Origin: Sphingomonas sp. PP-F2F-G114-C0414 | Lineage (GTDB): Bacteria; Pseudomonadota; Alphaproteobacteria; Sphingomonadales; Sphingomonadaceae | Assembly (NCBI RefSeq): GCF_003688595.1 | Contig: NZ_RCWT01000013.1 | Coordinates: forward strand, 1 to 64,000 | DNA: 64,000 nucleotides | Reading direction: 5' to 3' | In this document: positions 44,450-53,332 of the stretch, piece after piece | Layout: each line of letters begins with the position of its first letter | How positions within the stretch are numbered: the stretch's first letter is position 1 | Program-made: the position numbers and the translations under genes | Notes under the pieces: model-generated | The model's input: only the letters and a program-made list of their open reading frames with translations | Database searches by the model: none | What the model was told of the DNA's origin: nothing

Positions 44450-45057
44450 CCCGCACCGCACGACGCATACCCGTCATCCCGACCGTCCTCGTCACGCTCG
44501 CAATCGCGGCGATGATCGCCCTCTGCATCTGGCAACTCGTCGACCGCCTCCCGAAAAAGGAAGCGTTCCTCGCGCAGCTCGCCGCTAACCCGGCCAAGCC
44601 GCCTATGGCGTTCCCGCGCATCCCCGACGAGACGCTGCTGTTCCGCCGCGCCTCGGGCCTCTGCCTACAGCCAACCGACATCAAGCTCGCCGGCGCCGGC
44701 AAATCCGGCTTCCGTGCGATCGCCGAGTGCCGCACCGGCGCGGAAGGCCCCGGCATGATCGTCCAGCTCGGCACGACGCGCGATCCGATGGCCAAGGTCG
44801 CCTGGGCCGGTGGCGAAGTCTCCGGCTACATCAGCCACGCGCCCGACGGCCGTTCGCTGATCGGATCGCTGTTCGATCACACCCCGCAACGCCTGATGCT
44901 GGTCGCGGACTCCCCGCAAGCGGGGCTCAACCCCAACGGCAAGCCCGACCTCGCGTCGGTCCCGAACAACCACCTCGCCTATGCCGGACAGTGGTTCTTC
45001 TTCGCCGCCATCGCCGCGATCATCTACACGCTCGCCCTGCGCCGCCGGCCTCGCTAG
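44446..45057 (+). CDS. SURF1 family oxidase assembly protein
   Basis: About 203 residues from GTG 44446 (TRTARRIPVIPTVLVTLAIA). The SURF1 plan is clear: an N-terminal TM, a periplasmic domain and a C-terminal TM (QWFFFAAIAAIIYTLALRRR), with the conserved NNHLAYAGQWFFFA at the end. SURF1 proteins bind haem A and help place it in subunit I. The product is somewhat shorter than the usual 220-250 residues. It is last of the oxidase assembly genes; a repeat separates it from thrC. Confidence 0.92.
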   Translation: MTRTARRIPVIPTVLVTLAIAAMIALCIWQLVDRLPKKEAFLAQLAANPAKPPMAFPRIPDETLLFRRASGLCLQPTDIKLAGAGKSGFRAIAECRTGAEGPGMIVQLGTTRDPMAKVAWAGGEVSGYISHAPDGRSLIGSLFDHTPQRLMLVADSPQAGLNPNGKPDLASVPNNHLAYAGQWFFFAAIAAIIYTLALRRRPR

Positions 45058-45060
45058 CCG

Positions 45061-45142
45061 TTCTCCTGCGAACGCAGGAGCCCAGGGTACCGCGCGCATT
45101 CCTTCGTAACCCTGGATCCCTGCGTTCGCAGGAAAACGGAAA
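45061..45142. repeat. Palindromic element, family D, between SURF1 and thrC
   Basis: Arms TTCTCCTGCGAACGCAGGAG then CCCAGGGT, mirrored by ACCCTGGATCCCTGCGTTCG then CAGGAAAA. Loops GAAC and GTTC. It fills most of the gap to thrC. Confidence 0.85.
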
Positions 45143-45187
45143 GCGCGCAGCTTGTTCCCTTCCGCTCAGCCCGCTAACCGACGGAAC

Positions 45188-46588
45188 ATGCGTTACATCA
45201 GCACCCGCGGCTCGGCCCCCGTCCTGGATTTCGAAGCGGCGACGCTCGCCGGCCTCGCCTCCGATGGCGGCCTCTACCTCCCCGACGCGTGGCCGACGAT
45301 GACCCGCGACGAGATCGCCGCGCTCGCCGGGCTTTCGTATGTCGACACCGCGGTTGCCGTAATGGCCCCGTTCGTCGGCGACGCGATCACGCGCGAGGAA
45401 CTGAAGGCGCTCTGCGATCAGGCCTATGGCCGCTTCTCGCACGCAGCCGTGACACCACTCGTGCAACTCGACCACGACCAGTGGCTGCTCGAGCTCTTCC
45501 ACGGCCCGACGCTCGCGTTCAAGGACGTCGCGCTCCAGCTGCTTGGCCTCTTCTTCGAACGCTTCCTCGCCGGCACGGACAAGCGCCTGACGATCGTCGG
45601 CGCGACCAGCGGCGATACCGGCTCGGCGGCGATCGACGCGGTCGCGGGGCGCGAGGGGATCGACATCTTCATGCTCCACCCGGTCGGCCGCATCTCCGAC
45701 GTGCAACGCCGCCAGATGACCACGGTGCTCAGCCCCAACGTCTACAACATTGCCATCGAGGGCAGCTTCGACGATGCGCAGGCGCTGGTGAAGGCGATGT
45801 TCAACGACCGCGCCTTCTCGACCAAGTTCGCGCTGTCGGCGGTCAACTCGATCAACTGGGCCCGCCTGATGGCGCAGGTGGTGTATTTCTTCTACGCTGC
45901 CGTTCGCCTCGGCGCGCCCGATCGCGAGGTCGCGTTCGCGGTCCCGACCGGCAATTTCGGCGACGTCTTCGCGGGCTACGTCGCGGCGAAGATGGGGCTG
46001 CCGGTCGCCAAGCTGGTGGTCGCGACCAACGTCAACGACATCCTCCACCGCGCGCTCAGCACCGGCGATTATTCGAAGGGGGGCGTCCAGCAGACCCCGA
46101 CCCCGTCGATGGACATCCAGGTGAGCTCGAACTTCGAACGCCTGTTGTTCGACCTCGGCGACCGCGATGGCGCAGCGCTGGCCGAACAGATGGCCGGCTT
46201 CGAGTCTTCGGGAGCAATGCGCCTGACCAACGCACAGTCGCAAGGTGCCTCCGCCCTCTTCCAGAGCGAGCGCATCGACCTCGACGACATGACGCTGGCA
46301 ATGCGCTGGGCACACGAGCATGCGGGGCAAGTGATCGACCCGCACACCGCGATCGGCCTCGCCGCTGCGCTACGCACCGAAGTCCCCGCCGGCGTTCCCA
46401 TCGTGACGCTCGCCACCGCGCACCCCGCCAAGTTCGGCGACGCAGTCGAGCGCGCGACCGGCGTCCGTCCGTCGCTGCCCGCCCGCGTCGGCGACCTGTT
46501 CGACCGCGAGGAGCGCTACGCCACGCTGCCGGCGACCTTCGAAGCGATCACCGCCTACATCACCGAGCGCGCGAAGCCGTCGGCATGA
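45188..46588 (+). CDS. thrC: Threonine synthase
   Basis: A PLP enzyme that makes threonine from O-phosphohomoserine. The 466-residue protein starts at ATG 45188 (MRYISTRGSAPVLDFEAATL), with the PLP lysine in HGPTLAFKDVALQLLG (about residue 110), the phosphate-binding GATSGDTGSAAIDA and a C-terminal HPAKFGDAVERATG. It is the longer, type 1 form found in Proteobacteria. ATGA overlap couples it to the next gene. Upstream: SURF1 and a repeat. Confidence 0.97.
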   Translation: MRYISTRGSAPVLDFEAATLAGLASDGGLYLPDAWPTMTRDEIAALAGLSYVDTAVAVMAPFVGDAITREELKALCDQAYGRFSHAAVTPLVQLDHDQWLLELFHGPTLAFKDVALQLLGLFFERFLAGTDKRLTIVGATSGDTGSAAIDAVAGREGIDIFMLHPVGRISDVQRRQMTTVLSPNVYNIAIEGSFDDAQALVKAMFNDRAFSTKFALSAVNSINWARLMAQVVYFFYAAVRLGAPDREVAFAVPTGNFGDVFAGYVAAKMGLPVAKLVVATNVNDILHRALSTGDYSKGGVQQTPTPSMDIQVSSNFERLLFDLGDRDGAALAEQMAGFESSGAMRLTNAQSQGASALFQSERIDLDDMTLAMRWAHEHAGQVIDPHTAIGLAAALRTEVPAGVPIVTLATAHPAKFGDAVERATGVRPSLPARVGDLFDREERYATLPATFEAITAYITERAKPSA

Positions 46589-47454
46589 AGCTGCACACCC
46601 TCATCGGCGAACCCTGGGCGGATTACGGCCTGATTGACTCCGGCCACGGTAAGAAGCTCGAACGCTATGGCCGCTTCCGCTTCATCCGCCCCGAGCCGCA
46701 GGCGATGTGGGCCCCCGCCTCGACCGACTGGCAGGCGCAGGGCGAATTCGTCCCCGGCTCCGACGAGGATGGCGGCGGCCGATGGGAATTCTCCGAGCCC
46801 GTTCCTCGCGAAGGCTGGACGCTCAAGTGGAACGAGGTGTCGTACACCGCGCAGACGACCCCATTCCGCCACCTCGGTTTCTTCCCCGACATGGCGCCTG
46901 TGTGGAGCTGGATGCGCGAGCGCGTGGCGGGGCTCGATTCGCCCGAATGCATGAACCTGTTCGGCTATACCGGCGTCGGCACGCTGGCGATGGCGACCAA
47001 AGGCGTCCGCATGGTCCACGTCGATGCGTCGAAGAAATCGGTCGAGGCGGCCAAGGCGAACGCGAAACTGTCGGGCATGGCCGATGCGCCGATCCGCTGG
47101 ATGACGGATGATGCGGCGAAGTTTGTCGCCCGCGAGGTTCGGCGCGGGCGGCGATATGATGGGATTTTGCTCGATCCGCCGAAATACGGGCGTGGGCCTG
47201 AGGGCGAAGTGTGGCGGCTGGAGGAAGACCTGCCGAAGCTTATCGCCGACTGTCGCAAGCTGCTCGACGAGAACTCGCGCTTCCTGTTCCTGACGGTCTA
47301 CGCGGTGCGGATGTCTGCGCTCGCGATAGGGGAGTTGCTGAATCAGGTGTTCGCCGATCTGCCCGGCAAGGTCGAGGTGGGCGAACTCGGCGTTCGCGAA
47401 GAAACGCGCGGCCTGGTATTGCCGACGGCAATCTGGGCCCGCTGGAGCCGCTGA
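46585..47454 (+). CDS. Class I SAM-dependent methyltransferase, RlmI/RlmK-like
   Basis: 289 residues from ATG 46585 (MKLHTLIGEPWADYGLIDSG). The C-terminal half is a Rossmann methyltransferase with NLFGYTGVGTLAMATKGVRM (motif I, about residue 115) and the DPPKYGRG catalytic motif (GILLDPPKYGRGPEG, about 195), as in rRNA m5C methyltransferases RlmI/RlmK. The N-terminal part (GKKLERYGRFRFIRPEPQAM) resembles a degenerate PUA-like region. It likely modifies rRNA, but the site is unknown. It is coupled to thrC by a 4-bp overlap. Confidence 0.9.
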   Translation: MKLHTLIGEPWADYGLIDSGHGKKLERYGRFRFIRPEPQAMWAPASTDWQAQGEFVPGSDEDGGGRWEFSEPVPREGWTLKWNEVSYTAQTTPFRHLGFFPDMAPVWSWMRERVAGLDSPECMNLFGYTGVGTLAMATKGVRMVHVDASKKSVEAAKANAKLSGMADAPIRWMTDDAAKFVAREVRRGRRYDGILLDPPKYGRGPEGEVWRLEEDLPKLIADCRKLLDENSRFLFLTVYAVRMSALAIGELLNQVFADLPGKVEVGELGVREETRGLVLPTAIWARWSR

Positions 47455-47469
47455 GCTCGCCCGCCTAGC

Positions 47470-47575
47470 ACCACCCCGGCGGAGGCCGGGGCCCAATTGG
47501 AAAGGTTGAAGTAACGAAGGCCAGTCCTCCGTTGGCTACGTCCCCCAATTGGACCCCGGCCTTCGCCGGGGTGGT
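47470..47575. repeat. Palindromic intergenic element, family A (copy A6)
   Basis: Arms ACCACCCCGGCGGAGGCCGG then GGCCCAATTGG, mirrored by CCCAATTGGACCCCGGCCTT then CGCCGGGGTGGT. The core has AAAGGTTGAAGTAACGAAGG. It lies in the convergent gap between the methyltransferase and agmatine deiminase. Confidence 0.86.
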
Positions 47576-47596
47576 GGTTGGTTGAGAAACTCCCGC

Positions 47597-48568
47597 TTAC
47601 CCCGGAATCTGCTGCGAGATGCAGTGGAAGCTTCCGCCCCCGGTCAGGATATGGTCCGCACGCTGTCCCACAACCTCACGGTCCGGGAACAGCGCCTGGA
47701 TCGCCACCACCGCCGCCTGGTCGTTCTCGGCCCCGTACAACGGCACTACCACCGCGGCATTGCCGATATAGAAGTTCATATAGCTCGCCGGCACGACCTC
47801 CTCGTCGCGCAGCACGCGGCCCGGCGACGGGATCGTCACGACCGCCAGCCCGGCCGCGGCGGCATCGCGCGCGGCGTTCTGGTACACCTGCCAGTTCGGA
47901 TCGTTGTCGGTCGCCTTTGGGATCGCCACGCGGCCCTCGCCGACAAACCGCGCGAGGTTGTCGACATGGCCGTCGGTGTGATCATTGACCAAGCCATCCC
48001 CAAGCCAAACGACGCGCGAATAGCCAAGATCCGACGCCAGCCGCGCCTCGATCTCCGCCTTGGTCAGCGACGGATTGCGGTTGCGGTTGAGCAGGCACTG
48101 CTGCGTCGTGACGACCGTCCCGGTACCATCGCCATCGATCGCACCACCTTCGAGGACCCAGTCACACGCCTCGACCTGCTTGTGCCGGCTCTCCGCCAGC
48201 CGCTGCCCGATCGTGTCGTCGCCGGGCAGGTCGTACTTCCCGCCCCAGCCGTTGAACCGGAAGTCCCGCGCGCTGCCGTCGCCGACGATGATCGGCGCGG
48301 TATCGCGCAGCCAGATATCGCCGAACGGCTCGACCACCACGTCCGCGAACGGGGCCAGCTTCTTGGCGGTGGTCGCCGAGCCGACGTCGGCCGCGACCAG
48401 GATCACCGTCTCGCCCTTGCCGCCGGCGTGCACCGCCTTGGCAAACGCGACGACCTCGTCCCGCGCGGGCTCGAGATCCTCAAGCCACAGGTCCGCATGG
48501 CTCGGAAAGCCGATCCAGACGGCCTTGTGGTGCGCCCATTCGGCGGGGGTAGAGACGGTCGTGGTCAC
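47597..48568 (-). CDS. aguA: Agmatine deiminase
   Basis: Converts agmatine to N-carbamoylputrescine in polyamine synthesis. The 323-residue pentein-fold protein starts with GTG 48568 (TTTVSTPAEWAHHKAVWIGF). Catalytic features are NGWGGKYDL, WVLEGGAIDGDGTGTVVTTQ (Glu-Gly-Gly), NDHTDGHVDNLARFVGEGRV (Asp and His) and the C-terminal nucleophile Cys in GGGSFHCISQQIPG. It starts next to the stop of an M28 peptidase, so the two are cotranscribed. Confidence 0.96.
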   Translation of the reverse strand: MTTTVSTPAEWAHHKAVWIGFPSHADLWLEDLEPARDEVVAFAKAVHAGGKGETVILVAADVGSATTAKKLAPFADVVVEPFGDIWLRDTAPIIVGDGSARDFRFNGWGGKYDLPGDDTIGQRLAESRHKQVEACDWVLEGGAIDGDGTGTVVTTQQCLLNRNRNPSLTKAEIEARLASDLGYSRVVWLGDGLVNDHTDGHVDNLARFVGEGRVAIPKATDNDPNWQVYQNAARDAAAAGLAVVTIPSPGRVLRDEEVVPASYMNFYIGNAAVVVPLYGAENDQAAVVAIQALFPDREVVGQRADHILTGGGSFHCISQQIPG

Positions 48569-50200
48569 TTACTTGGCTCCTGCGCGATCGCGGTCACGGA
48601 TGCCGCGGAATTCGGCGGTCTTATACCAGTTCGGCCACAGACTGGTATCGTCCGCGAGTTTCCGCCCGAGCCCGTAATAGATCGTCAGGTCCTCGACCGC
48701 TCCCGACCAGTCCCACTTGGCGTCATATTCGTCCGCGGGCTTGTGATACCGGTGCGCGACATAATCCTCGCGCGCCGCATGTCCCGCTGCGGTGCCGCCA
48801 ACGACAAGGTCCTCACCGCTGCCGCCATCGAGCATCGGCACGCCCAGCTTGGCGAAACTGAAGTGATCCGACCGGTAATAGCCGCCGCGCTCCGGGTTCG
48901 CCTCGACGCCGATCACGCGGCCCTCGGCAGCGACGAACGGCTTCACCAGATCCTCGATCTCCGACTTCCCCGCGCCGGTCAGCACGAAGTCCTTCGCGCG
49001 GCCATCGACGTTCAGCACGTCCATGTTCACGCCGCCGACGGTGTGCGCGAGCGGATAGATCGGATGCTCGGCATAATAGCGCGACCCGAGCAGCCCGGAC
49101 TCTTCCGCCGTCACCGCCAGAAACGCGATCGAGCGCTTGGCCGGCCCGGCTTTCACCTGAGCCTCGGCCAAGGCAACCAGCCCGGCGACCCCGCTCGCAT
49201 TGTCCGCAGCGCCGTTACAGATGTCGTCGCCATCGACCGCATCGCAACGCCCCAGATGATCCCAATGCGCCGAATACATGACGTAATCATTCGGGGCGGC
49301 AGTACCGGGCAGCACGCCGATCACGTTCTTCGAGGCCTGCCGCTTGATCGTGTTGTCGAACCCGCCCCCGAACTTCAGCCCGAGCGGCACCGCCTTGAAC
49401 CCCTTCACCTTCGCCGCAGCCGCCAGCGTCGCGTAATCCTTGCCCGCGCTCGCGAACACGCGCTCCGCCGCGGGCTTCTGCATCCAGCCGACGATCTGAG
49501 ACTGGTCGAGATGATCGCCCTTCTCGTCCAGCTCGAGCTGCGGCCCGGTCCAGGACGACTGCACAACAGCCCACGGATATGCCGCCGGCTCGGTATCATG
49601 GACGATGATGGCCGCCGCCGCGCCGTGCTTGGCGGCGTTCTCGAACTTGTACGGCCAGCGCCCGTACCACGTCATTGCCCGGCCCTCGAAGGGCCCCTCG
49701 CGCGACATCGTCTGCCAGTCGGCGTCGTTGATGAGGATGACGACGGTCTTCCCCTTCACGTCGGTGCCGGCATAATCGTCCCAGCCCTTCTCGGGCGCGG
49801 TGATGCCGTAGCCGACGAATACCACGTCGCTGTTCGCCACCGCGGACTTCGGCGCCACGCGGTACGTGCCCGCGACCATGTCGGTGCGATAGGCGAGGCT
49901 GACGGGCGCCTTACCGCCGGTGAATACGTAAGGCTGCACGTTCGTGGCCGTAATCTCCACCATCGGCACGTCCTGCGTCCACGCGCCCTTGTTGCCGGGC
50001 TTCAGCCCTGCCGCCTTCATCCGCTCGACGATGTACGCGACCGTCTTCGCTTCCGCGGGCGTGGTCGGCGCGCGGCCTTCGTACGCGTCGGACGACAGCA
50101 CCTGCGTAACGGTCTTCAACGTCTCGACCGAGATCGCGGGAGACGTCTGCGCGGACGCAGCGGTCCCGAGCAGCAGGAGAGGCAGGATGGCAGCGCGCAT
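48569..50200 (-). CDS. M28 family zinc aminopeptidase, secreted
   Basis: About 543 residues from ATG 50200 (MRAAILPLLLLGTAASAQTS), with a signal peptide and GGGGA at good spacing (an ATG at 50206 is too close to it). A PA domain interrupts the N-terminal half (GKTVVILINDADW region). The M28 metal site is clear: MYSAHWDHLGRC (His, Asp), DICNGAADNASGVAGLVALA (second Asp), and VTAEESGLLGSRYYAEHP (Glu-Glu). Substrate is probably N-terminal residues of periplasmic peptides. It lies just upstream of aguA. Confidence 0.93.
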   Translation of the reverse strand: MRAAILPLLLLGTAASAQTSPAISVETLKTVTQVLSSDAYEGRAPTTPAEAKTVAYIVERMKAAGLKPGNKGAWTQDVPMVEITATNVQPYVFTGGKAPVSLAYRTDMVAGTYRVAPKSAVANSDVVFVGYGITAPEKGWDDYAGTDVKGKTVVILINDADWQTMSREGPFEGRAMTWYGRWPYKFENAAKHGAAAAIIVHDTEPAAYPWAVVQSSWTGPQLELDEKGDHLDQSQIVGWMQKPAAERVFASAGKDYATLAAAAKVKGFKAVPLGLKFGGGFDNTIKRQASKNVIGVLPGTAAPNDYVMYSAHWDHLGRCDAVDGDDICNGAADNASGVAGLVALAEAQVKAGPAKRSIAFLAVTAEESGLLGSRYYAEHPIYPLAHTVGGVNMDVLNVDGRAKDFVLTGAGKSEIEDLVKPFVAAEGRVIGVEANPERGGYYRSDHFSFAKLGVPMLDGGSGEDLVVGGTAAGHAAREDYVAHRYHKPADEYDAKWDWSGAVEDLTIYYGLGRKLADDTSLWPNWYKTAEFRGIRDRDRAGAK

Positions 50201-50275
50201 GGTCATTCCCCGGTTATGTTGCGCGCGTTCTGGCAAAGCTGGACGTGCATGTCCACGAGGCGACAATGGGCAACG

Positions 50276-50307
50276 AAAAAGGGCGGCCCCGCAGGACCGC
50301 CCTTTTC
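50276..50307 (-). terminator. Intrinsic terminator after rpsD
   Basis: A stem AAAGGGCGG against CCGCCCTTT (with one bulged A further in) around a short CCCCGCAGG loop region, flanked by A5 and T4. On the minus strand, RNA from rpsD would end in a G/C stem and U5. It lies 80 nt past the rpsD stop and upstream of the M28 peptidase start, which therefore needs its own promoter. Confidence 0.88.
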
Positions 50308-50386
50308 TGTTCCAAACCGCGCCGTGGCAAAGCCACGTCGTCGGACATCGCTTGAGCGACGCCGGCCGGTCGACGAATTTCTCGGC

Positions 50387-51001
50387 TTAACGCGAGTAAA
50401 ATTCGACGACCAGGTTCGGTTCCATCTTCACCGGGTAAGGCACTTCGTCGAGCGTCGGGACGCGCGTAAAGGTGACCTTGGCGGCGCCGTCGGGCGCGAC
50501 ATAGTCGGGGATCTCGCGCTCGGCGAGGCTCTGGGCTTCCATGACCAGCGCCATTTCCTGCGCCTTGGTGCCCAGCGTGATCTCGTCGCCGACGAAGCAG
50601 CGACGCGAGGCGATGTTGCATTTCACGCCGTTGACGCGGATGTGGCCGTGCGAGACGATCTGGCGGGCCGCGAAGATCGTCGGTGCGAACTTGGCGCGGT
50701 AGACGATCATGTCGAGGCGCTGCTCGAGCAGGCCGATCAGGTTCTGCGAGGTATCGCCCTTCAGACGCGCAGCCTCGTGGTAGCACGCACGGAACTGCTT
50801 CTCGGTCACGTCGCCGTAATAGCCCTTGAGCTTCTGCTTGGCGCGCAGCTGGATACCGAAATCGCTGACCTTGCCCTTGCGGCGCTGGCCGTGCTGGCCC
50901 GGGCCGTATTCGCGCTTGTTGACCGGCGACTTGGGACGACCCCAGATGTTCTCGCCCATACGGCGATCGAGTTTGTACTTCGCGCTTTGACGCTTCGACA
51001 T
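50387..51001 (-). CDS. rpsD: Small ribosomal subunit protein uS4
   Basis: A primary 16S-binding protein of the 30S subunit, 204 residues from ATG 51001 ([20 protein letters not shown]) preceded by AAGGA. The S4 domain is visible ([20 protein letters not shown] and [20 protein letters not shown]). The 5' leader holds a perfect 12-bp palindrome AACAACGTTGTT (51023-51034). S4 is autoregulatory in some bacteria, but I see no known S4 leader here. A terminator follows. Confidence 0.97.
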   Translation of the reverse strand: MSKRQSAKYKLDRRMGENIWGRPKSPVNKREYGPGQHGQRRKGKVSDFGIQLRAKQKLKGYYGDVTEKQFRACYHEAARLKGDTSQNLIGLLEQRLDMIVYRAKFAPTIFAARQIVSHGHIRVNGVKCNIASRRCFVGDEITLGTKAQEMALVMEAQSLAEREIPDYVAPDGAAKVTFTRVPTLDEVPYPVKMEPNLVVEFYSR

Positions 51002-51192
51002 AGTAAGTCCTTGGCAAATGCTAACAACGTTGTTCCCGGTATCGCTCTGCTGGCTGTACGAGACGGATGTCCAGACAGGGCAGGGCCACCGCTTCACCGG
51101 GGTGCAGGGCCATTGCGAAGGCGGGCGCCTAGACGGGGGGCGGTCCAGAGTCAAGCTGGACAGGCCGGATGGGGCTCGGCAAGAGACGGCGC

Positions 51193-51492
51193 ATGACCAT
51201 TCTCCCTGGCCCAGATTGCACCACCATGACCGACGTCCGCGCAGGCGTCGATGCGCTCGACCGCGACCTGGTCGCGCTCATCGCCAAGCGGTTCGCGTAC
51301 ATGGACGCCGCCGCGCGGATCAAGCCCGAGCGCGGGCACGTGCGGGATGAAGCGCGGAAGGCGCAGGTGATCGACAACGCGCGGGCCGAGGCGGCGAGAC
51401 TGGGCGTTCCGGAGGCCGTGGTCGCGGATCTGTGGGAACGCCTGGTCGAAGCCTCGATCGCCTACGAACTCGCCGCCTTCGACCGGCGCTAG
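51193..51492 (+). CDS. Chorismate mutase (AroQ class)
   Basis: About 99 residues from ATG 51193 ([20 protein letters not shown]); the frame is open to 51169. A single all-helical AroQ domain with [40 protein letters not shown] and a final [13 protein letters not shown]: the Arg, Lys and Glu positions of the active site are present. It converts chorismate to prephenate for Phe and Tyr synthesis. No fused dehydratase or dehydrogenase. The stop overlaps the stop of convergent trmJ by 4 bp. Confidence 0.92.
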   Translation: MTILPGPDCTTMTDVRAGVDALDRDLVALIAKRFAYMDAAARIKPERGHVRDEARKAQVIDNARAEAARLGVPEAVVADLWERLVEASIAYELAAFDRR

Positions 51493-52229
51493 GCTCGCGG
51501 TCGCTTCCCCGCCAGCGACGACAGCACGCCGCGGAGAGTTCGGATCTCCTGGCTCGACCAGGCCGGCTTGGTCAGTAGCGTCCGCAGCGTTCGCCGTGTC
51601 GACTGCATCTTGTCGGGCAGGTGGAAGAACCCCGCCCCCATTAGCATCGCATCGAGCTGCCCGATCATCCCGTCGAGCTCCTCCTGCGGCGCAGGCGGCA
51701 TGATCGGGTTGATCGACGGCTGCGACAGTTCGCGCTCGGCGGTGAGGCCCTTCGACCATTCATATGCGACCAGGATCACCGCCTGGGCAAGATTGAGCGA
51801 GCCGAACTCCGGATTGATCGGCACCGTAATGATCGTCCGCGCGACTGCGACGTCGTCGGTTTCGAGGCCGGAGCGCTCGGGCCCGAACAGGATCGCGGAG
51901 CGGCCGGGGGCGGCGTGGATCTCGGTCGCGGCCTGCTCGGGGGTGACGACGGGTTTGGTGACGCCGCGCTTGCGCACCGTGGTGGCGAACACCTGCGCGC
52001 AGTCGGCGGTGGCGGCGGCGACGCTGTCGTAGACCTTGGCGTTCTGGAGGACGATGTCGGCACCGCTGGCGGCGGGGCCGGCGGAGGGGTTGGGCCAGCC
52101 GTCTCTGGGGGAGACGAGGCGCATTTCGGTGAGCCCGAAGTTCAGCATCGCGCGCGCGGCCTTACCGATGTTTTCGCCGAGTTGGGGGCGGACCAGGACT
52201 ATGACTGGAGGTGGGATTTCGTCCGCCAA
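51489..52229 (-). CDS. trmJ: tRNA (cytidine/uridine-2'-O-)-methyltransferase TrmJ
   Basis: SPOUT (TrmH-fold) enzyme that 2'-O-methylates tRNA position 32. The recognisable protein starts around PPPVIVLVRPQLGENIGKAA and contains MLNFGLTEMRLVSP, ILFGPERSGLETDDV (motif 2) and PEFGSLNLAQAVILVAYEWS (motif 3, knot). Starting at TTG 52229 (ADEIPPPVIVL) gives 246 residues, the family length. The frame, however, is open upstream through a palindromic element into a GIY-YIG domain, giving a possible 393-residue fusion to 52670. The native start codon may have been lost or changed to TTG when the element inserted. Confidence 0.88.
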   Translation of the reverse strand: MADEIPPPVIVLVRPQLGENIGKAARAMLNFGLTEMRLVSPRDGWPNPSAGPAASGADIVLQNAKVYDSVAAATADCAQVFATTVRKRGVTKPVVTPEQAATEIHAAPGRSAILFGPERSGLETDDVAVARTIITVPINPEFGSLNLAQAVILVAYEWSKGLTAERELSQPSINPIMPPAPQEELDGMIGQLDAMLMGAGFFHLPDKMQSTRRTLRTLLTKPAWSSQEIRTLRGVLSSLAGKRPRA

Positions 52230-52670
52230 GGTGCTTCGACTTCGCTCAGCACGAACGGGGGGGGAAGATGGGGGCCCCTCCCCCTCTTCCGATCGGTCGT
52301 GGGTCTCACCACCCGAAATGACACGCATCTCCTCTTCCGAAGAGATGCCCCCACCTTCCGTTCGCCCTGAGCGAAGTCGAAGGGCACGCTCCCGCGGGGG
52401 AATCGCCGCATCGTGCAGATCCGCCCAATCCTCCCGCGCGAGCGCTTCCTTCTTGCGCCGCGACCAGCCCTTGACTTGGAACTCCGCTTCGAGCGCTTCC
52501 TGCCGGCTGCCGAAATCCTGGCACCACATCAGCGTCACCGGGCGTCGCGTCTGCGTGTATCCCGCGATCTCGCCGAGATTATGCTGGCCGATCCGGCGCT
52601 CCAGATCGTCCGTATGTCCGGTGTAATAACTGTCATCGGCGCAGCGCACCACATAGGCCCAGAATGTCAT
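52230..52670 (-). CDS. GIY-YIG domain protein, in frame with trmJ (no stop)
   Basis: ATG 52670 opens a UPF0213-like GIY-YIG domain: FWAYVVRCADDSYYTGHTDD (the GIY/YIG pair is YVV and YTG), then LERRIGQHNLGEIAGYTQTR with the Arg, and EALEAEFQVKGWSRRKKEAL with the catalytic Glu. The domain covers residues 1-95, the usual full length, but no stop codon follows. The frame runs through a repeat element (residues about 96-147) into TrmJ. In relatives these are separate small proteins of unknown role. Coordinates given end where the TrmJ start begins; the real product may be a fusion or a read-on protein. Confidence 0.8.
52231..52386. repeat. Palindromic element (family K) between the GIY-YIG frame and trmJ
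   Basis: Arms GTGCTTCGACTTCGCTCAGC then ACGAACGGG, mirrored by CCGTTCGCCCTGAGCGAAGT then CGAAGGGCAC, around a core of about 95 bp. The element has no stop codon on the minus strand in the TrmJ frame, so it encodes a Ser/Arg/Glu/Gly-rich linker of about 50 residues. Confidence 0.82.
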
Positions 52671-52683
52671 TTTTGGGGCTTAT

Positions 52684-52850
52684 CCCTCGATACGTCGTCT
52701 CGACAAGCTCGACGTCTACTCGGGACGAACGGGAGTGGGGAAAGGTCCGGTCTGGAGATGGGCGACCGGACGTATCATGAGGGGCGGACTCACTCCCATT
52801 CCGTTCGTCCCGAGTAGCGATCGAGCGAAGTCGAGAGCGCGTATCGAAGG
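52684..52850. repeat. Palindromic element (family L), between nrdR and the GIY-YIG gene
   Basis: Left arm CCCTCGATACGTCGTCTCGA then CAAGCTCGACGTCTACTCGG, right arm an imperfect mirror ending GAGCGAAGTCGAGAGCGCGT then ATCGAAGG. The inner edges GGGACGAACGGGAGTG and CACTCCCATTCCGTTCGTCC pair well. Related to family K in the TTCG(T/C)CC-GAGC motif. Confidence 0.75.
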
Positions 52851-52867
52851 ACAAGTAAGGGAGCACA

Positions 52868-53332
52868 TCACTCTGCCCGCCCAACCTCCTCAACACTCCC
52901 GGCAAAAGCCTCGAAGTCCTTCGCCTCGCTGAAATCGCGATAAACACTCGCAAACCGGATATACGCGACCGAATCGAGCCCCTTGAGCCCGTCCATCACC
53001 ATCTCGCCGATCCGCTTCGACGTCACGTCGTTCTCGCCCAGCGTCTCCAGCCGCCGCTGGATTCCACTCACCAGCTTTTCGATCCGCCCCGCCTCGATCG
53101 CCCGCTTCCGCGTAGCGATCGACAACGACCTGAGCAGCTTCTCCCGGTCGAAAGGCTCCCTGCGCCCCTCGCTCTTCAACACGAACAGCTCGCGCAGTTG
53201 AATCCGCTCGAACGTCGTGAAACGCGCGGCGCACCCTTCGCACTGGCGCCGGCGTCGGATCGCCGCCCCGTCTTCGGTGGGGCGGCTGTCCTTTACCTGG
53301 CTGTCTTCATGTCCGCAGAAGGGGCAGCGCAT
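52868..53332 (-). CDS. nrdR: Transcriptional repressor NrdR
   Basis: A 154-residue ATP/dATP-sensing repressor of ribonucleotide reductase genes. The N-terminal zinc ribbon ([20 protein letters not shown] and [19 protein letters not shown], four Cys) is followed by the ATP-cone ([40 protein letters not shown]). The stop is followed by a repeat; glyA and rpiB lie upstream on the same strand, as is common (glyA-nrdR). Confidence 0.97.
   Translation of the reverse strand: MRCPFCGHEDSQVKDSRPTEDGAAIRRRRQCEGCAARFTTFERIQLRELFVLKSEGRREPFDREKLLRSLSIATRKRAIEAGRIEKLVSGIQRRLETLGENDVTSKRIGEMVMDGLKGLDSVAYIRFASVYRDFSEAKDFEAFAGSVEEVGRAE

Noticed and set aside
47549..51196. 1215-codon plus-strand frame
   Set aside because: It spans agmatine deiminase, M28 peptidase and rpsD antisense; Arg/His/Asp-rich product, typical of GC-rich shadow frames.
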